Source of the DNA: Acanthosepion esculentum
Lineage: Eukaryota; Mollusca; Cephalopoda; Sepiida; Sepiidae
Length of the DNA: 64,000 nt
Assembly (NCBI GenBank): GCA_964036315.1
Contig: OZ038487.1
Location: 53,449,282 to 53,513,281, forward strand
Reading direction: 5' to 3'
This document shows, in pieces, positions 31,471 through 41,507 of the stretch (positions are counted from its first letter, which is position 1; every line of letters begins with the position of its first letter). The notes under the pieces were generated by a model that was not told the DNA's origin, did no database searches, and was given only the letters and a program-made list of their open reading frames with translations. The translations under genes were made by a program, and so were the position numbers.

Positions 31471-31859
31471 TCTCGGAAATATAGGCAGATTTTTATTATT
31501 TGTTATCTAATTTTTTTTATTAAAATTTTATGATAGAATATTATTTTTTGAAGTTGGCCCAACATGATTTTCTGTTTGGAACTAAAAGGTACCTGCTTTT
31601 CTGTAATACTTTTGGTGGAAACTTCCAATAAAAAAAAGATGAACTTGAATTTTACTAATTATACTTATTATTCCAATAGTAATAAAATAGCACAGGTGTT
31701 TGAAAAAATATGATACCATTTCAGGCTATGGGAAAGAAATATTTTGCAGGATAACATTAAAACCAAAACATTATATAAAACAATAAAATTAATGGAGTTA
31801 CTTGGAAAGTAAAAATATTTCCAGTTTCCAGTTCCCCATTGTAGGCCTTAGTATATTTG
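31471..31859. other. unassigned AT-rich DNA
   Basis: Nothing recognised. Confidence 0.4.
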
Positions 31860-32305
31860 TGATATGTTAACACCTTAATACAATGGCAGGAATGACCAGG
31901 ATGGCTGAAAGAAATGAATACCAAATGCACATCGTCTCAAATATATATTGCTTTGTTATACAAATTTCATGGACTTGTACTACAGATTCATAAAAAACTG
32001 TAACAAATAACAGAAACGACATCACTTGAAGACTTTCAACAGCATTAACAACTACAATCTAACTTCAAGAGAAAATAATGACATAAAAAGTTGTTGATTT
32101 TCCACACTACTTCAAACAAATGTTAGGAAGGAAGTCTCAGTCAATTCTGGAAAGAGCAATAACAGTAACTGGACTGCAGATAGCTATATTCTTGAAAAAT
32201 TATTTTAATGGATTTTATAAATTGTGGGCTCTTCTGTCAGTGAATGCCAAATGTTATCTCACAAGGAAATGGCTAATATTATCGTTACCATAATAGGTTT
32301 TATGA
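31860..32305 (+). mobile_element. LINE-E C-terminal fragment
   Basis: Nucleotide blocks match 9.4-9.77 kb in order: TAACAAATAACAGAAACGAC, TTTCAACAGCATTAACAACT, GTTAGGAAGGAAGTCTCAGT, CTGGACTGCAGATAGC and the 3' end GTGAATGCCAAATGTTATC...GGCTAATATTATC. Coding is fully degraded. Confidence 0.65.
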
Positions 32306-32744
32306 ATTGTATAAGACAAGGACACAATTTATTTAATGTAGTCAGGTTTTTGTGGCTTGTAATAAAGTTCCTTAACCCATTTCCTCCAACCAACAGAGTA
32401 GCTTAAATCAAACACTCCAACAGCACGTGACTCCTGTTTGCTACAGCAGTTGCATCTCTTCCTGTCGCCTCCTTAAGCACTTTTTATAGATTGAGTGGCA
32501 GTTCAAATTTGCATAGGTTAAAAGAGATTCTCAAGAAAGTCTAACTGGCTCCAAGATTTATCTTTTTTAAATATATGACTCGTAAAGCCACCATTTTCTT
32601 TTTGGAAATATTTTACATGCAAGACACATCTGAATTCATTTTTGTCTTGGAGGTAAGCCATTTTCTCTTGTGTTACATTTAACTTATTCAGCAAGAACTA
32701 GAAGTCTAATCAGGATTTATTATGAGTGAGCAGAGTCTTAACAT
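32306..32744. other. unassigned DNA
   Basis: Slightly richer in GC at 32,400-32,480; no coding block recognised. Confidence 0.4.
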
Positions 32745-33475
32745 GAAATGTCCAAATAGTGAGATGTCGATTGCAGGCATAGAAAGAAAACTGCAGGAAT
32801 TCCTTGACGAAGTAGTAAAGTAAAACTGAAAGTAAGGACTGGTTGCACTGCCAATTATAAGAAGACAGAATGTCTGTTTGTCAGCAAAAGGAACAGTTCA
32901 AGATGTGAAGTACAAATTAGTGATGTCAAAATAAAGCAACTATAGAAATTTAAATATCTGGGAAGATAACAGAAAATATAAGAATGTAATCTGAAGACAC
33001 ATAGGAATAGCGAAAGATCCCTTTCAAAGACTAAACAAACTATTTAGAAACAGAAAAATTTAATTAGCAACAAAGAAAAGAACGGCAATCTAATATCAAG
33101 ATACTGAACAATTTCCTTAAAGATGAAGAAGCTTAAGGCAACAGAGATACTGGGAATAACATGGACTAAGCATTCAATCATAAGGAAGTTTTAAGGAAAA
33201 TAGAAACAAAAAGGACACTTATACTGAGAATTTAAAAGAGTTAAAATCTCTAGAGCAAATAATGGGGAAAGAGGGTTTGGAAAATTTGACACTTATAAGA
33301 CATAGTGCAGTGTTAAAAAGGGACAATGGGAAACAGTGAGCAATCTACGTAATGAGCTTTTGTAAATGGCAAAACAGAGAGGAGGAAGGATAGTAAAAAA
33401 ACAAACATTTCTAAAAGCTACAAAGAACAGGCCGTTGCAGAGAGCCATGATCGCCCACATTATTTCAGTTTTCAT
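32745..33475 (+). mobile_element. LINE-B RT end to C-terminus
   Basis: Plus-strand blocks in order, with many stops: IERKLQEFLDEVVK (32,770-32,820), RRQNVCLSAKG, RHIGIAKDPFQRLNKLFRNR (32,995-33,060), ATKKRT, EGLENLTLIRH (33,270-33,303) and MSFCKWQ. It ends CAGAGAGCCATGATCGCCCA at 33,438-33,457, the conserved LINE-B 3' end. Confidence 0.8.
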
Positions 33476-33529
33476 CCATTGAAGGATTGGTTTCTTTTAT
33501 TTTTTATTTCTGTATTTCTTAAATTTAAA

Positions 33530-33725
33530 ATGGACGAATGGGAAATTTATAAGCATGCAAGATCAATCCTGGCATGAAAAATTGTCTGGCATGACACAGT
33601 GAACTAACTTTTCTAGCTCTAATTGATTCAATATTTTCTTTCTTCTTCATGTCTGTGGAAAACATGAAACCAAGAATGTGCAATAAGTTACTCTCCTGGA
33701 AGGTAGCATCAGCCATGCTGATGGA
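33530..33725 (-). mobile_element. LINE-A RT-end fragment
   Basis: The minus strand encodes ADATFQESNLLHILGFMFST, ARKVSSLCHARQFFMPGLIL and HAYKFPIRPF. It is colinear with the LINE-A blocks LLESSSLWLLGLTLSAD and KVGSLCRARRFFSPESIL at 54.5-54.66 kb. Confidence 0.7.
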
Positions 33726-33990
33726 TGGTAAAAATGGTTCTCTATGTCCCTGGTAATGGCATGAACCCATCTCTTTTCCCCCACTCCAAATATAGGCTAA
33801 GATAACAAGATAGACTATGACATAAGTGGATGGCAACCAAAGTGAAAGAAAACTGAAGTCAGACTTGTAGAAAAGGCAACAGGAAACCACTCCACTATCT
33901 TTCTCAAGAATGCTTGGTAAATTCACATATATTAAAGAAAAAGAAACTAAGGAGAGCCATGATCACCTGAATTCTGAAGAGACATCTTCT
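33726..33990 (+). mobile_element. SINE-2 body with LINE-B-like 3' end
   Basis: GTAATGGCATGAACCCATCT, GATAACAAGATAGACTATGA and AAAGGCAACAGGAAACCACT match the 18.2-18.5 kb SINE, and it ends AGGAGAGCCATGATCACCTG. The tRNA head is missing. It abuts the 3' end of a minus-strand LINE-B, so the two 3' ends face each other. Confidence 0.7.
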
Positions 33991-34732
33991 TCTTTTTCTA
34001 TGTGCTGTGTTCCTTTATGATGTGTGTGATCATGGCTCTCCCTAACTTCCTATTTTTCATTTCTCTTAGCAGTGTTTGTCTTTTTACTTTCCTTTTCCCT
34101 CCCTGTTCTGCTATCCATTTACACACACTTCTTAGGTAAGTTTTTTGCTGTTTCTTTGTTCTTTGTGCCTTTAATGAATCCTGTGAGTATCAAATTTTCC
34201 AGGCCTTCTTTTCTCATTCTGTGTTCAAGAAATTTTAACTGTCTCTTTTTTGTTTTATGTTTAATCATCCTTTTTGTTTCCATTTTTCTTAAGACATCCT
34301 TGTTTTTTTATATACTCCATCCATGGGATTCTCAGCATCCTTCTGTAAAACTACATCTCTGCTGCCTCATCTCCTCTTCATCTGTGAGGAAATTGCCCAG
34401 CATTGTCAGAGCATTTCAGCACTCCTATTTTTTTTGTTTCTAACAAAATTTTCCTGTTTCATAATACGTTGCTTAATTTTTGGAAGGCATCTTTCGCTAT
34501 TCTGATATGCCTTCAGATCTCAGTGTCACATTTTCCATCATCAGTTAAAACACTTCCTAGATAGTTAAATTTCTGTACTTGTATAATTTATCCGTTTTCA
34601 ATTTGAACTTTGCATCTTGTGCTTTTTTCTCTTGCTGATGACCATATATTCTGTTTTCTTACAATTGATGATTATTCTTTACTTGCTTTCCATGACTGCC
34701 TTGTCATAGCATTAAAAAAGACTTGTTTATCA
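33991..34732 (-). mobile_element. LINE-B RT end to C-terminus
   Basis: The minus strand runs from the SINVRKQNIW-like block (about 34,670) through CKVQI, the GDLRRHIRIAKDAFQK-like block (34,480-34,530), the MWFYRRMLR-type block (34,330-34,350), METKR and a 3' end at TTCTTCTTTTTCTATGTGCT. Heavily mutated. Confidence 0.7.
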
Positions 34733-34736
34733 CACT

Positions 34737-35050
34737 GTTTAAATAATGGTAATATTAGTTGTTTCCCTACAAGGAAACATTTGGCATTCATTGACCAAGC
34801 AGCCAGTTCTACTCCAACTACATTTTTCTTCACTCTATGGCCATTGGGATAGGATCAAAATGTAGTATCTTCTCCTCATCTATAATGGCAATAGTAATAT
34901 GAGCTGTTTCTCTGCAAGGAAACATTTGGCATTCATTGACCATGCAGCCAGTACTACTTTTGGTTGAAATTTATAAAATCTTTCTTTTAAAACAATTTTT
35001 CAGGAAAATAAGTTTCTCAAGTCCAGTAACTGGACATCTGTAATAATATC
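34737..35050 (-). mobile_element. LINE-E 3' ends, two in a row
   Basis: The terminal 50-95 bp of LINE-E appears at 34,745-34,830 and again at 34,905-34,975, each with a TGTTTC(C/T)CT(A/G)CAAGGAAACA hairpin. Only the second continues into coding-derived sequence (AACAATTTTTCAGGAAAATA). Confidence 0.7.
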
Positions 35051-35640
35051 ATAATTATTGCTGAAATATATATACAAATTGATAATTTGGCCTAATGGTT
35101 GACAATGACCTCTTCAAATGTAAGCATAAAATCTGAATATCTATTCCAAAGAAAATGTTTTTAAATTTGGAAAAGGTTAAAATATAACAGGTAAACATGC
35201 AGGAAATAATCTTGATGAGCCTTTCCTTTGACCTTGATCTTTTGTCATTTTATAGGTCTGAGAGAAAAAATGTTGCACCATTTTTTTTTTAAATTTTAAT
35301 TTTACCTTCTTTGTTGTTGGGGAGCACAGAGAAGAATAACGTTTTCCATCATTGGAACAGGTTTTCTGGATTTGATACTAGAATGCCAATTATTTTTAGT
35401 AAAGCTGGCCTTGAACAAATTGTAGTTAAGTTTTTCACTCAGAAGCTACCTTGATTTACTGTATCCCTGTATTTTTCAAGTATAGGTATATGAAAAAGAA
35501 ATATTGGGCGTGCCCTATTATGTGTCCAATCAGCATTTCTCTGTTCCTATTAGCCATTTATAAGCTTAATAAGAAGATAAAAATCAATAAAAATACAAAT
35601 TGGATCTAAGAAAGGTTTGTATGCATTGAATGCAAAATGA
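35051..35640. other. unassigned DNA
   Basis: No coding or repeat family recognised. Confidence 0.4.
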
Positions 35641-35955
35641 TAGGATTTTATTATTATCATTATTATTATTGTTATTATGAATGATAGAAGATAATAATGC
35701 TTGTCTGTTATAGGAATAGGAAGAGTGAGAGAAAGAAAAAAGTGAAAGAATTATTGAAATTGTTAGAAGAAAGATGAAAAGGTGAGTAAATAAAAAAGAA
35801 AGAAAAGAAACATGAAAAATAAAAAATAAATAAAGTAATAGAATAAGAATGAGAGAAACCTGAAAATTGAAATAAAGAAATTGCAGCTAGAAAAACACTT
35901 GTGAATTCAAAAAAGTTCTGTGAAAAAAAAGCCGAATATGAGAAAGATAGAAATA

Positions 35956-35986
<31 letters not shown>

Positions 35987-36170
35987 GAGAAAATTAAAAT
36001 AGAAAAATAAAAGTCAAATATAATAATGAGAAAGAGGAAAAGAAAGCCGGTATAAGAAATAGGAAGTTGAGAAGCAAATAATAAATAAATTGATAATGAT
36101 GAAAAGGAAGAAAGAATGAAAGAAACCCAAGGGAAGTCAATGCCTACCTTGTTTGTCAATGTAAGTTAAT
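35641..36170. repeat. purine-rich block with (GAAA)n
   Basis: A/G-dominated plus strand with a (GAAA)n run at 35,955-35,985. Confidence 0.7.
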
Positions 36171-36480
36171 GAGTTACAAAGTTAGGTGGGGAGAGTGATG
36201 GGGAAAATGAAATAATATGGGCTAATGTATAATGTTGCACTGACTGACCTTATTGCTCTGCTTCCCACCATCAAAGCTGCCACCTTGTCTACCAAAGTTT
36301 AGCCTGTCTGGTCCATTTACATGGATACCCCACTGATTTTATTTAGCTTTTTTGTCTTTTTATGTTGCTATTCTCTTTCATTTTTAATACGTTTTCTTTT
36401 TTTCATTGGTTCACTTTATTTTTGTTGTTGTTGCTGTTATTGTCCCAGCCCCTTTTCTTGCGGGGGTGGGGGGAATGTTC
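36171..36480. other. mixed-composition spacer between purine blocks
   Basis: Composition switches to T/C-rich at 36,330-36,430. Nothing recognised. Confidence 0.4.
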
Positions 36481-37402
36481 TTTCATTTTTATTGTTTTAG
36501 TTATAAAAGGATAATATAAAAAAAGGGATGGAAAAGAATTCTGGGGGAAAAATGGAAGAGTGGGGAAATTTTTTTTTTTTTTGCATGTATGTAAAATTTG
36601 GGAAAAGATAATATGAGGGAGGGGGAAGGAAGGAAATAAATAAATAAATTAATTAATTAATTAAGAAAAATATAGGAAGAAGATAGATATTTGCAGAAGG
36701 AGGGAGTTAGGAAAGAATGAATGAGTAAATTAAGAGGAACATAAAAAAGAAAGATATTTGCTAAAGAGTAATAAAAACAGAAAGATATTTAAGAAAAGGA
36801 AGAGAGGAACTTGTGAAGAGAAACAAAAAAGAAAGAAAGAAAAGGATATATTTGCTAAGAGAGAAAGAAGGAAAATAGATGTTAAGAGTAACATAAGAAA
36901 ATGTTAGATTAGTGATAAATGTTAATGACAGAAGTATATTTTATATGGTGAAAAGTATGTTTTTTTATGTTGCCTTTTCTCATGATTTATGAGACTTACC
37001 AATTTTAAATATCAGAAGAAAGGAAAGAGGAAAAATGGAGAAAAAAAAAAACAATGCATAAAAATGTGGTCTAACAGTGAGTGTAAAGAAAACTGTCAAG
37101 GATAAAGAGCCTGTCTTGGAAATTGGATAGGATTTACAATATATAGATAAGAAGAAGAAAAAATTATTTAAAAGATTGAAAGGGGAAGGGGTTGAGGAAT
37201 GAAAATATAAACGAAGGAGAAATATAAATCCCAAATGGAGAACTTCTGCAAAATAAAAGCATAAAAAAGTAAACAAAAGAAAATGAAAGAGAAAAATAAT
37301 GAAAAAAAAAAAAAAGAAATGTGCAAGGAGAAAGAAAGAATATAAGTCAAAATAAAGAAAATATATTATGGAAACCAAAGGCAAAAGTAAAAAGAAATGT
37401 AG

Positions 37403-37434
<32 letters not shown>

Positions 37435-37995
37435 GAAAACAAAGAAAAATAGAAAAGTAAAAAAAAAAATTGAAAAAGAAAAGTTGAAAAAAATAAAGTA
37501 ACATCCTTAAAAATTTGAAATAAAAAAGCCCAAAATAGCATGAAAATATATTTATTCAGTTTATCTTTAGTCTGGCATAAGGTTTCGAGTATAGAGCACC
37601 CAGTGAAGAGTAGAGGCATTATATAATAGTAATGATCTGTTTGACTCGATCAGCAATCATAATCCCGTCGTGAGGCGCCCTTAGCTTGAAAATGTACTGA
37701 TAGAAGAAAAAATAGGTGAATGAATGAGCTTTTGGCATGATAAAACAAAAGCAAGATAAAATAAAAATGGAAAAATCTAAAATGAAGCAAAGAATAAGGT
37801 AATCCATCTGTCAGAGAATGACAGATTGGAAAAATATAGGCGTGAACAAAAAATAAAATGTCTGAAAAGTCTTCAATAACAAGAAGGCCAGATAAGGAGA
37901 CTATCAGGAAATGCAAGTGTAAAAGAAGAAAAGAATGAGAGATAAAAGAAAAATGCAAAGAAAATGTGTGAGAATAAAATTAAGAATGAATGAAA
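36481..37995. repeat. purine-rich, A-rich strand-asymmetric region
   Basis: About 1.5 kb of plus strand dominated by A and G, including a 34 bp A-run at 37,398-37,431. The 60-174 codon Phe/Leu/Ser-rich minus frames are artefacts of this composition. Confidence 0.7.
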
Positions 37996-38002
37996 TCTAA
38001 TG

Positions 38003-38230
38003 GAAATGGTAACCGAGTGGTTAATGTGCAGGACAAGTGACACAAAACCCCATGATTCAGTTCCTTGTGTTGGTCAGATGCAGCAGAGAGAGGAAAAGTT
38101 TTGATTTCAGAAGTGGAAGTCTAAAGATTCTCTTGAGGTAGGTAACAGAAAACCAATGTTTTCACATGTCCCTCAGCAATTGCAAAAAGGATTTAAAAAT
38201 ATTGGTTGCCATGAGACAAATGTGTATTCT
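38003..38230 (+). mobile_element. tRNA-headed SINE-like repeat
   Basis: GGTAACCGAGTGGTTAATGT resembles an A-box and GATTCAGTTCC a weak B-box ~50 bp later. A body without similarity elsewhere in the window follows. Only one copy is seen here. Confidence 0.45.
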
Positions 38231-38585
38231 ACCACAATTAAAATGCTATCATTTAATTTTCATAACAAATAAATAAAATTTCCAAAAAATAGTTGTGGAA
38301 AAGGGATATATTATAATTTTTGTGGGAAAATGTGTATTTCTTAATAAGTACAGTATACATATACTGTATATATTGCTGGCAGAAGATACTAAATGTAAAT
38401 ACAGAATGTTTTAATTGAATTTTTTTAATTTTACATAAATTATTGCTTGATATTTTTTTAAAATTTTGTAAGTAATTGGTTGATATTTTTAAATAGTTTA
38501 CTCACTTTAACAGATAGTTCAAAAGTACAATAGAACACTGAATACAGTCCATTATATTAAGAGGAATTATTTGTGTTCATGATTG
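38231..38585. other. unassigned AT-rich DNA
   Basis: Nothing recognised. Confidence 0.4.
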
Positions 38586-38732
38586 TTAAAATCTGCCAAT
38601 AATTGCGTTTGCAGCCAATTCATCCTTTTCAATGGATATTAACATGTATGATTCAAAATTCTCCTCAGATAGAGAATTTTTTAACCTTATCTTTATGATT
38701 TGTAGCTTTGAACATGTCCTCTCAAATGCATA
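38586..38732 (-). pseudogene. hAT transposase C-terminal dimerisation fragment
   Basis: Forty-eight minus-strand codons end at a TAA: FERTCSKLQIIKIRLKNSLS, then EENFESYMLISIEKDELAAN and AIIGRF. This is the pattern of the hAT C-terminal dimerisation domain (CERSFSKLK-IK--LR---S--RL--L-LLSIE). The catalytic core is not found upstream at 38,733-38,990, so only the last exon-sized piece remains. Confidence 0.7.
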
Positions 38733-38989
38733 ACTGATAGTGTACAAATGACTTTATAAAGTTCTTATTGTTTTTTATTACTAAAACAGTTGTCTGTGTT
38801 TGTTTCTTTATTGCATTTCTATTTGATATAGGGGCCTACTTGCCATGGGCAAGCTGACACCCAGACCAGTTCACCACTGTTCCTCATTTGTACTTTAATG
38901 AAATGGAAGAAGTTCATAACACTTTCACTGCTGCATTGTTGCTTGGCTGTGCTGGCCTTTTGGGTGGTTTGAAATAGGAAAATGATATT

Positions 38990-39090
38990 TACATTATTTA
39001 CATCATTCAGACTGCTGTCCTCATTGCTATATTCATGACATTTCAGCTGTTGTACATGCTGTCCTTCACAATATATATTTCAACTATCTC
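38990..39090 (-). repeat. hammerhead-like dispersed repeat, truncated copy
   Basis: The reverse complement contains AGCATGTACAACAGCTGAAA followed by AGCAATGAGGACAGCAGTCT, colinear with 40,082-40,140. The upstream CTGANGA half is degraded. Confidence 0.5.
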
Positions 39091-39091
39091 T

Positions 39092-39360
39092 TTCTCATCT
39101 TAAGTATAAGTTTCCTTTTTCTTGAAAAGTTCATCATTGTTCTCATGTTCAATCCATGGTATTCTCAGCATCCTCCTGTAGAACCACATTTCTGATGCTT
39201 CAAGTCTCTTCTTCATCTGCAAGGAGACAGTCTGGCATTCACTGCCACATAGGAGGACTGATATTACACACCTGTCAGCCAAGTAGAGTAACATAGATTC
39301 ATCTATCATCTGGTTCACATTTCTCTCAGGTTTTTTGAACAAGAGTAGAGGTTTATCCCT
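39092..39360 (-). mobile_element. LINE-B post-RT fragment
   Basis: An 80-codon minus-strand frame encodes MIDESMLLYLADRCVISVLL, CGSECQTVSLQMKKRLEASE and MWFYRRMLRIPWIEHENNDE, a well preserved LINE-B post-RT block, then LFKKKETY. It is truncated at both ends. Confidence 0.85.
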
Positions 39361-39374
39361 TATTTTCTTTCAGG

Positions 39375-39492
39375 ATTAGGTTTCCAGTTCCATCTAAAGT
39401 TTACTTATTCTCTTTAATTCCCAGTAGCCCTTTGCATCTTAGTAGTATTTTTGCCTTGCTTGGGGTTAACTGATTAAAATTAAAATAAAGCT
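39375..39492 (+). mobile_element. LINE-A 3' tail
   Basis: AATTCCCAGTAGCCCTTTGC...GCCTTGCTTGGGGTTAACTG matches the LINE-A 3' terminus, followed by a short A/T tail. Confidence 0.6.
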
Positions 39493-39825
39493 AGAAAAAG
39501 TTTTCAAACTTTTTTTTTACAATAATGTTCACTATCTACAAGGCCACAAGGTAGAGAGTTACAGAGTAAGAGGCATATGCAGATATGTAGGGAAGATAAC
39601 GGTTAACCCTAGATTGGAACAGGTAAAAATTGTAGTGATTGGGGAAGCATCCTTTTCAGAATCAATTCCACAAAGCAAAGCAGTGGTCTGTGGGATGAAA
39701 CTGATTGAGTGAACCTTACATAAATGGGTTAAATTAATAAAAAGAGTGGAGTTAATTAATATTATTTCTTTTAAATATTATTTTAAATATTCTTTTTGAA
39801 TATTATTTCTTTTAAAAGTTGTCAC

Positions 39826-39888
39826 CCTGTACCTTGAGCGGCTCTTGGGCCTTGTGTCGGGTGAATAATAGTAAGAAAAAAAAAGTTG
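39826..39888 (+). mobile_element. short LINE/SINE tail (family seen again at 63.75 kb)
   Basis: ACCTTGAGCGGCTCTTGGGC then GGTGAATAATAGTAA and an A-run. The same tail with an A-run recurs at 63,748-63,808. No coding is attached in either copy. Confidence 0.55.
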
Positions 39889-40002
39889 GTTTCAGGGTAT
39901 CCATAACCAAAAAAAAAAAATAATTGATGTATGGTAACCAGAGCTTTATCCCCAGGCGACAATTTTCATTGCACTAAATAGGAGATAACTGACATCCATT
40001 AG

Positions 40003-40200
40003 ACATGGCACGTGGAACTAGAACAGTCTACCCCATCAAATGAAATAAAGGGTTTGACATTACAACCACCTGAGGAGGCTCGAGCATACAATGGCCGAAA
40101 TGTTGTGATAAATATGGCAACAAAGATGCGGACGATAGTCAGAACAATGTAAATAGTGTACATAATACCTCATCTCAGAAATATAGACAGATACTGTCTC
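40003..40200 (+). repeat. hammerhead-like dispersed repeat, copy 2 (best)
   Basis: GGCACGTGGAACTAGAACAG, AATAAAGGGTTTGACATTAC, CACCTGAGGAGGCT-loop-GGCCGAAATGTTGTG (40,068-40,106), AACAAAGATGCGGACGATAG and CATAATACCTCATCTCAGAA. It is the most complete copy of the unit. Confidence 0.65.
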
Positions 40201-40206
40201 TCATAA

Positions 40207-40445
40207 AATAATAATGATAATCTTTTATGTGTGGGTACCCTTCAGGACGTGGACAACCATGATTCTCTCCACAAATCCCTATCCTTTGTGGATCTAAGCA
40301 ATATTTGTCTCCCTTATTATCCCTCCCCGTTCCTTCTGTCATCCATTTACACCAGCTCGTTAGGTCAGTTACTTGCTATTTCCCCACTCTCAGAATTTTA
40401 AACTCTTTCTGAGTGTAAGTAGAACTATTCTTTTAGTTCCTATTT
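40207..40445 (-). mobile_element. LINE-B C-terminus, 3' side of an interrupted copy
   Basis: The minus strand encodes LKIGTKRIVLLTLRKSLKF (40,390-40,446), then frameshifts to GK-QVTDLTSWCKWMTEG and a degraded 3' end (AACCATGATTCTCTCC, TTATGTGTGGGTACCC). The remainder of the same copy lies beyond the inverted-repeat element, at 41,211-41,435. Confidence 0.75.
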
Positions 40446-40449
40446 TCAG

Positions 40450-41210
40450 CAAACATGGATAAACGTGCTCAAAATAAGACGTAGTGTCAAAAGGACAGTT
40501 TTTCCCATGACACCACTCTTTTAACTGCCTTCCGTAATGCTTATTGTTTTCAAAAGCGATGATTAGAATTGGAATAAAACGTAAACACATGAGGAAAGTG
40601 AATTTATTCATTTTTTGTTCTGGAGAACAACAAAAATATTAAACACTGTTTATTTATTAGACTTTTTATTTACAACAATAATTCCATATTTACAACATTC
40701 TAACAAATAGTACTATCATAAATAAAGTAACACAATTAAAAGTAAAACTAAAAAGCAATGCGATATTCATCATTTATCAATTTATAAAGAAATAAATGTG
40801 AAAACACTTTTTTATTCATTAATTTATAAAAAATGACTAAATTATGATGAATCAACTATAAGGAAATCCTTATTATTTACCATTTTATAAAGTTCAAATC
40901 AATTGACAATTAGCTAGACACCTCCGCTTTTTCGCGGGAAAACAGATAGCGTAATGAAAAAGGCCACAAACTTAGCTGATATTTTGCTAAGCATTCCAAT
41001 ATGTAAATAAACAATTTTGTTGTCGATTCTCACGAACGAAGGAAATGTAAATTCGCTTTCATATGTTTAGGTTTTATTCCAATTCTAAGCATTGCTTTTA
41101 AAACAATAAACATTGCCGACGAAGAGTGAAGGTAGTTAGGAAATTGGTTTTATGGGAAAAATCGTTGTTTTGACACTCCATCTAATTGCCGGCACGTTTA
41201 TCCATGTTTG
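40450..41210. mobile_element. 761 bp non-coding element with ~200 bp TIRs
   Basis: The left arm begins CAAACATGGATAAACGTG and the right arm ends CACGTTTATCCATGTTTG. The arms stay alignable for ~200 bp (GTGTCAAAA, TTTTTCCCAT, TTAGAATTGGAATAAAAC, GAATTTA). TCAG occurs immediately outside both ends (40,446-40,449 and 41,211-41,214). The AT-rich core has no transposase. It sits inside LINE-B, whose coding resumes on each side. A 73-codon minus frame with a signal-peptide look is just TIR plus LINE-B. Confidence 0.8.
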
Positions 41211-41435
41211 TCAGCATTCGATGGCGGACCCACATCTCCGTTGCTTCGAATATCTTCATCATCTACAAAGAAAGTGTCCGGTATTCTATTAACTGCTGGA
41301 AGACATCTTTCGCTATTATTCCAGAGTGTGTCTTGGGGGTCCGTCGTCTGTGACTACATTACCCAGATGGTTTTTACCTGTTTGACTTTTGACGTCACCA
41401 ATCCATATCTCACACCTCGTGCTGAAAATTAAAGA
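41211..41435 (-). mobile_element. LINE-B, 5' side of the interrupted copy
   Basis: The minus strand gives GLVTSKVKQVK-IWVM (41,360-41,405), NVVTDDG (41,325-41,350), the frameshifted RRR-GIAKDAF block, DEED-like residues and MWVRHRML at 41,213-41,237, corresponding to MWFYRRML. It ends at the TCAG next to the inverted-repeat element. Confidence 0.75.
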
Positions 41436-41507
41436 AAAAAAAACAGCTTCAGTTACAGTTCACTTTTATTTGGTCATCATGTAAAAGTTATTACTTATAG
41501 TTATTAA

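Noticed and set aside
36980..37504. 174-codon Phe/Leu-rich putative membrane protein (minus strand)
   Set aside because: Pure product of the purine-rich plus strand and a poly-A run; no hydrophobic segment pattern with loops and no start context.
40390..40611. Secreted Cys-containing peptide with apparent signal sequence (minus strand)
   Set aside because: Its N-terminal part is the TIR of the 40.45 kb element (the inverted copy at 41.0-41.2 kb is not open) and its C-terminal part is LINE-B coding.
41420..41450. Splice acceptor-like TTTCTTTAATTTTCAG on the minus strand in LINE-B
   Set aside because: One occurrence in a decayed LINE with T-rich composition; no matching donor or expressed evidence.
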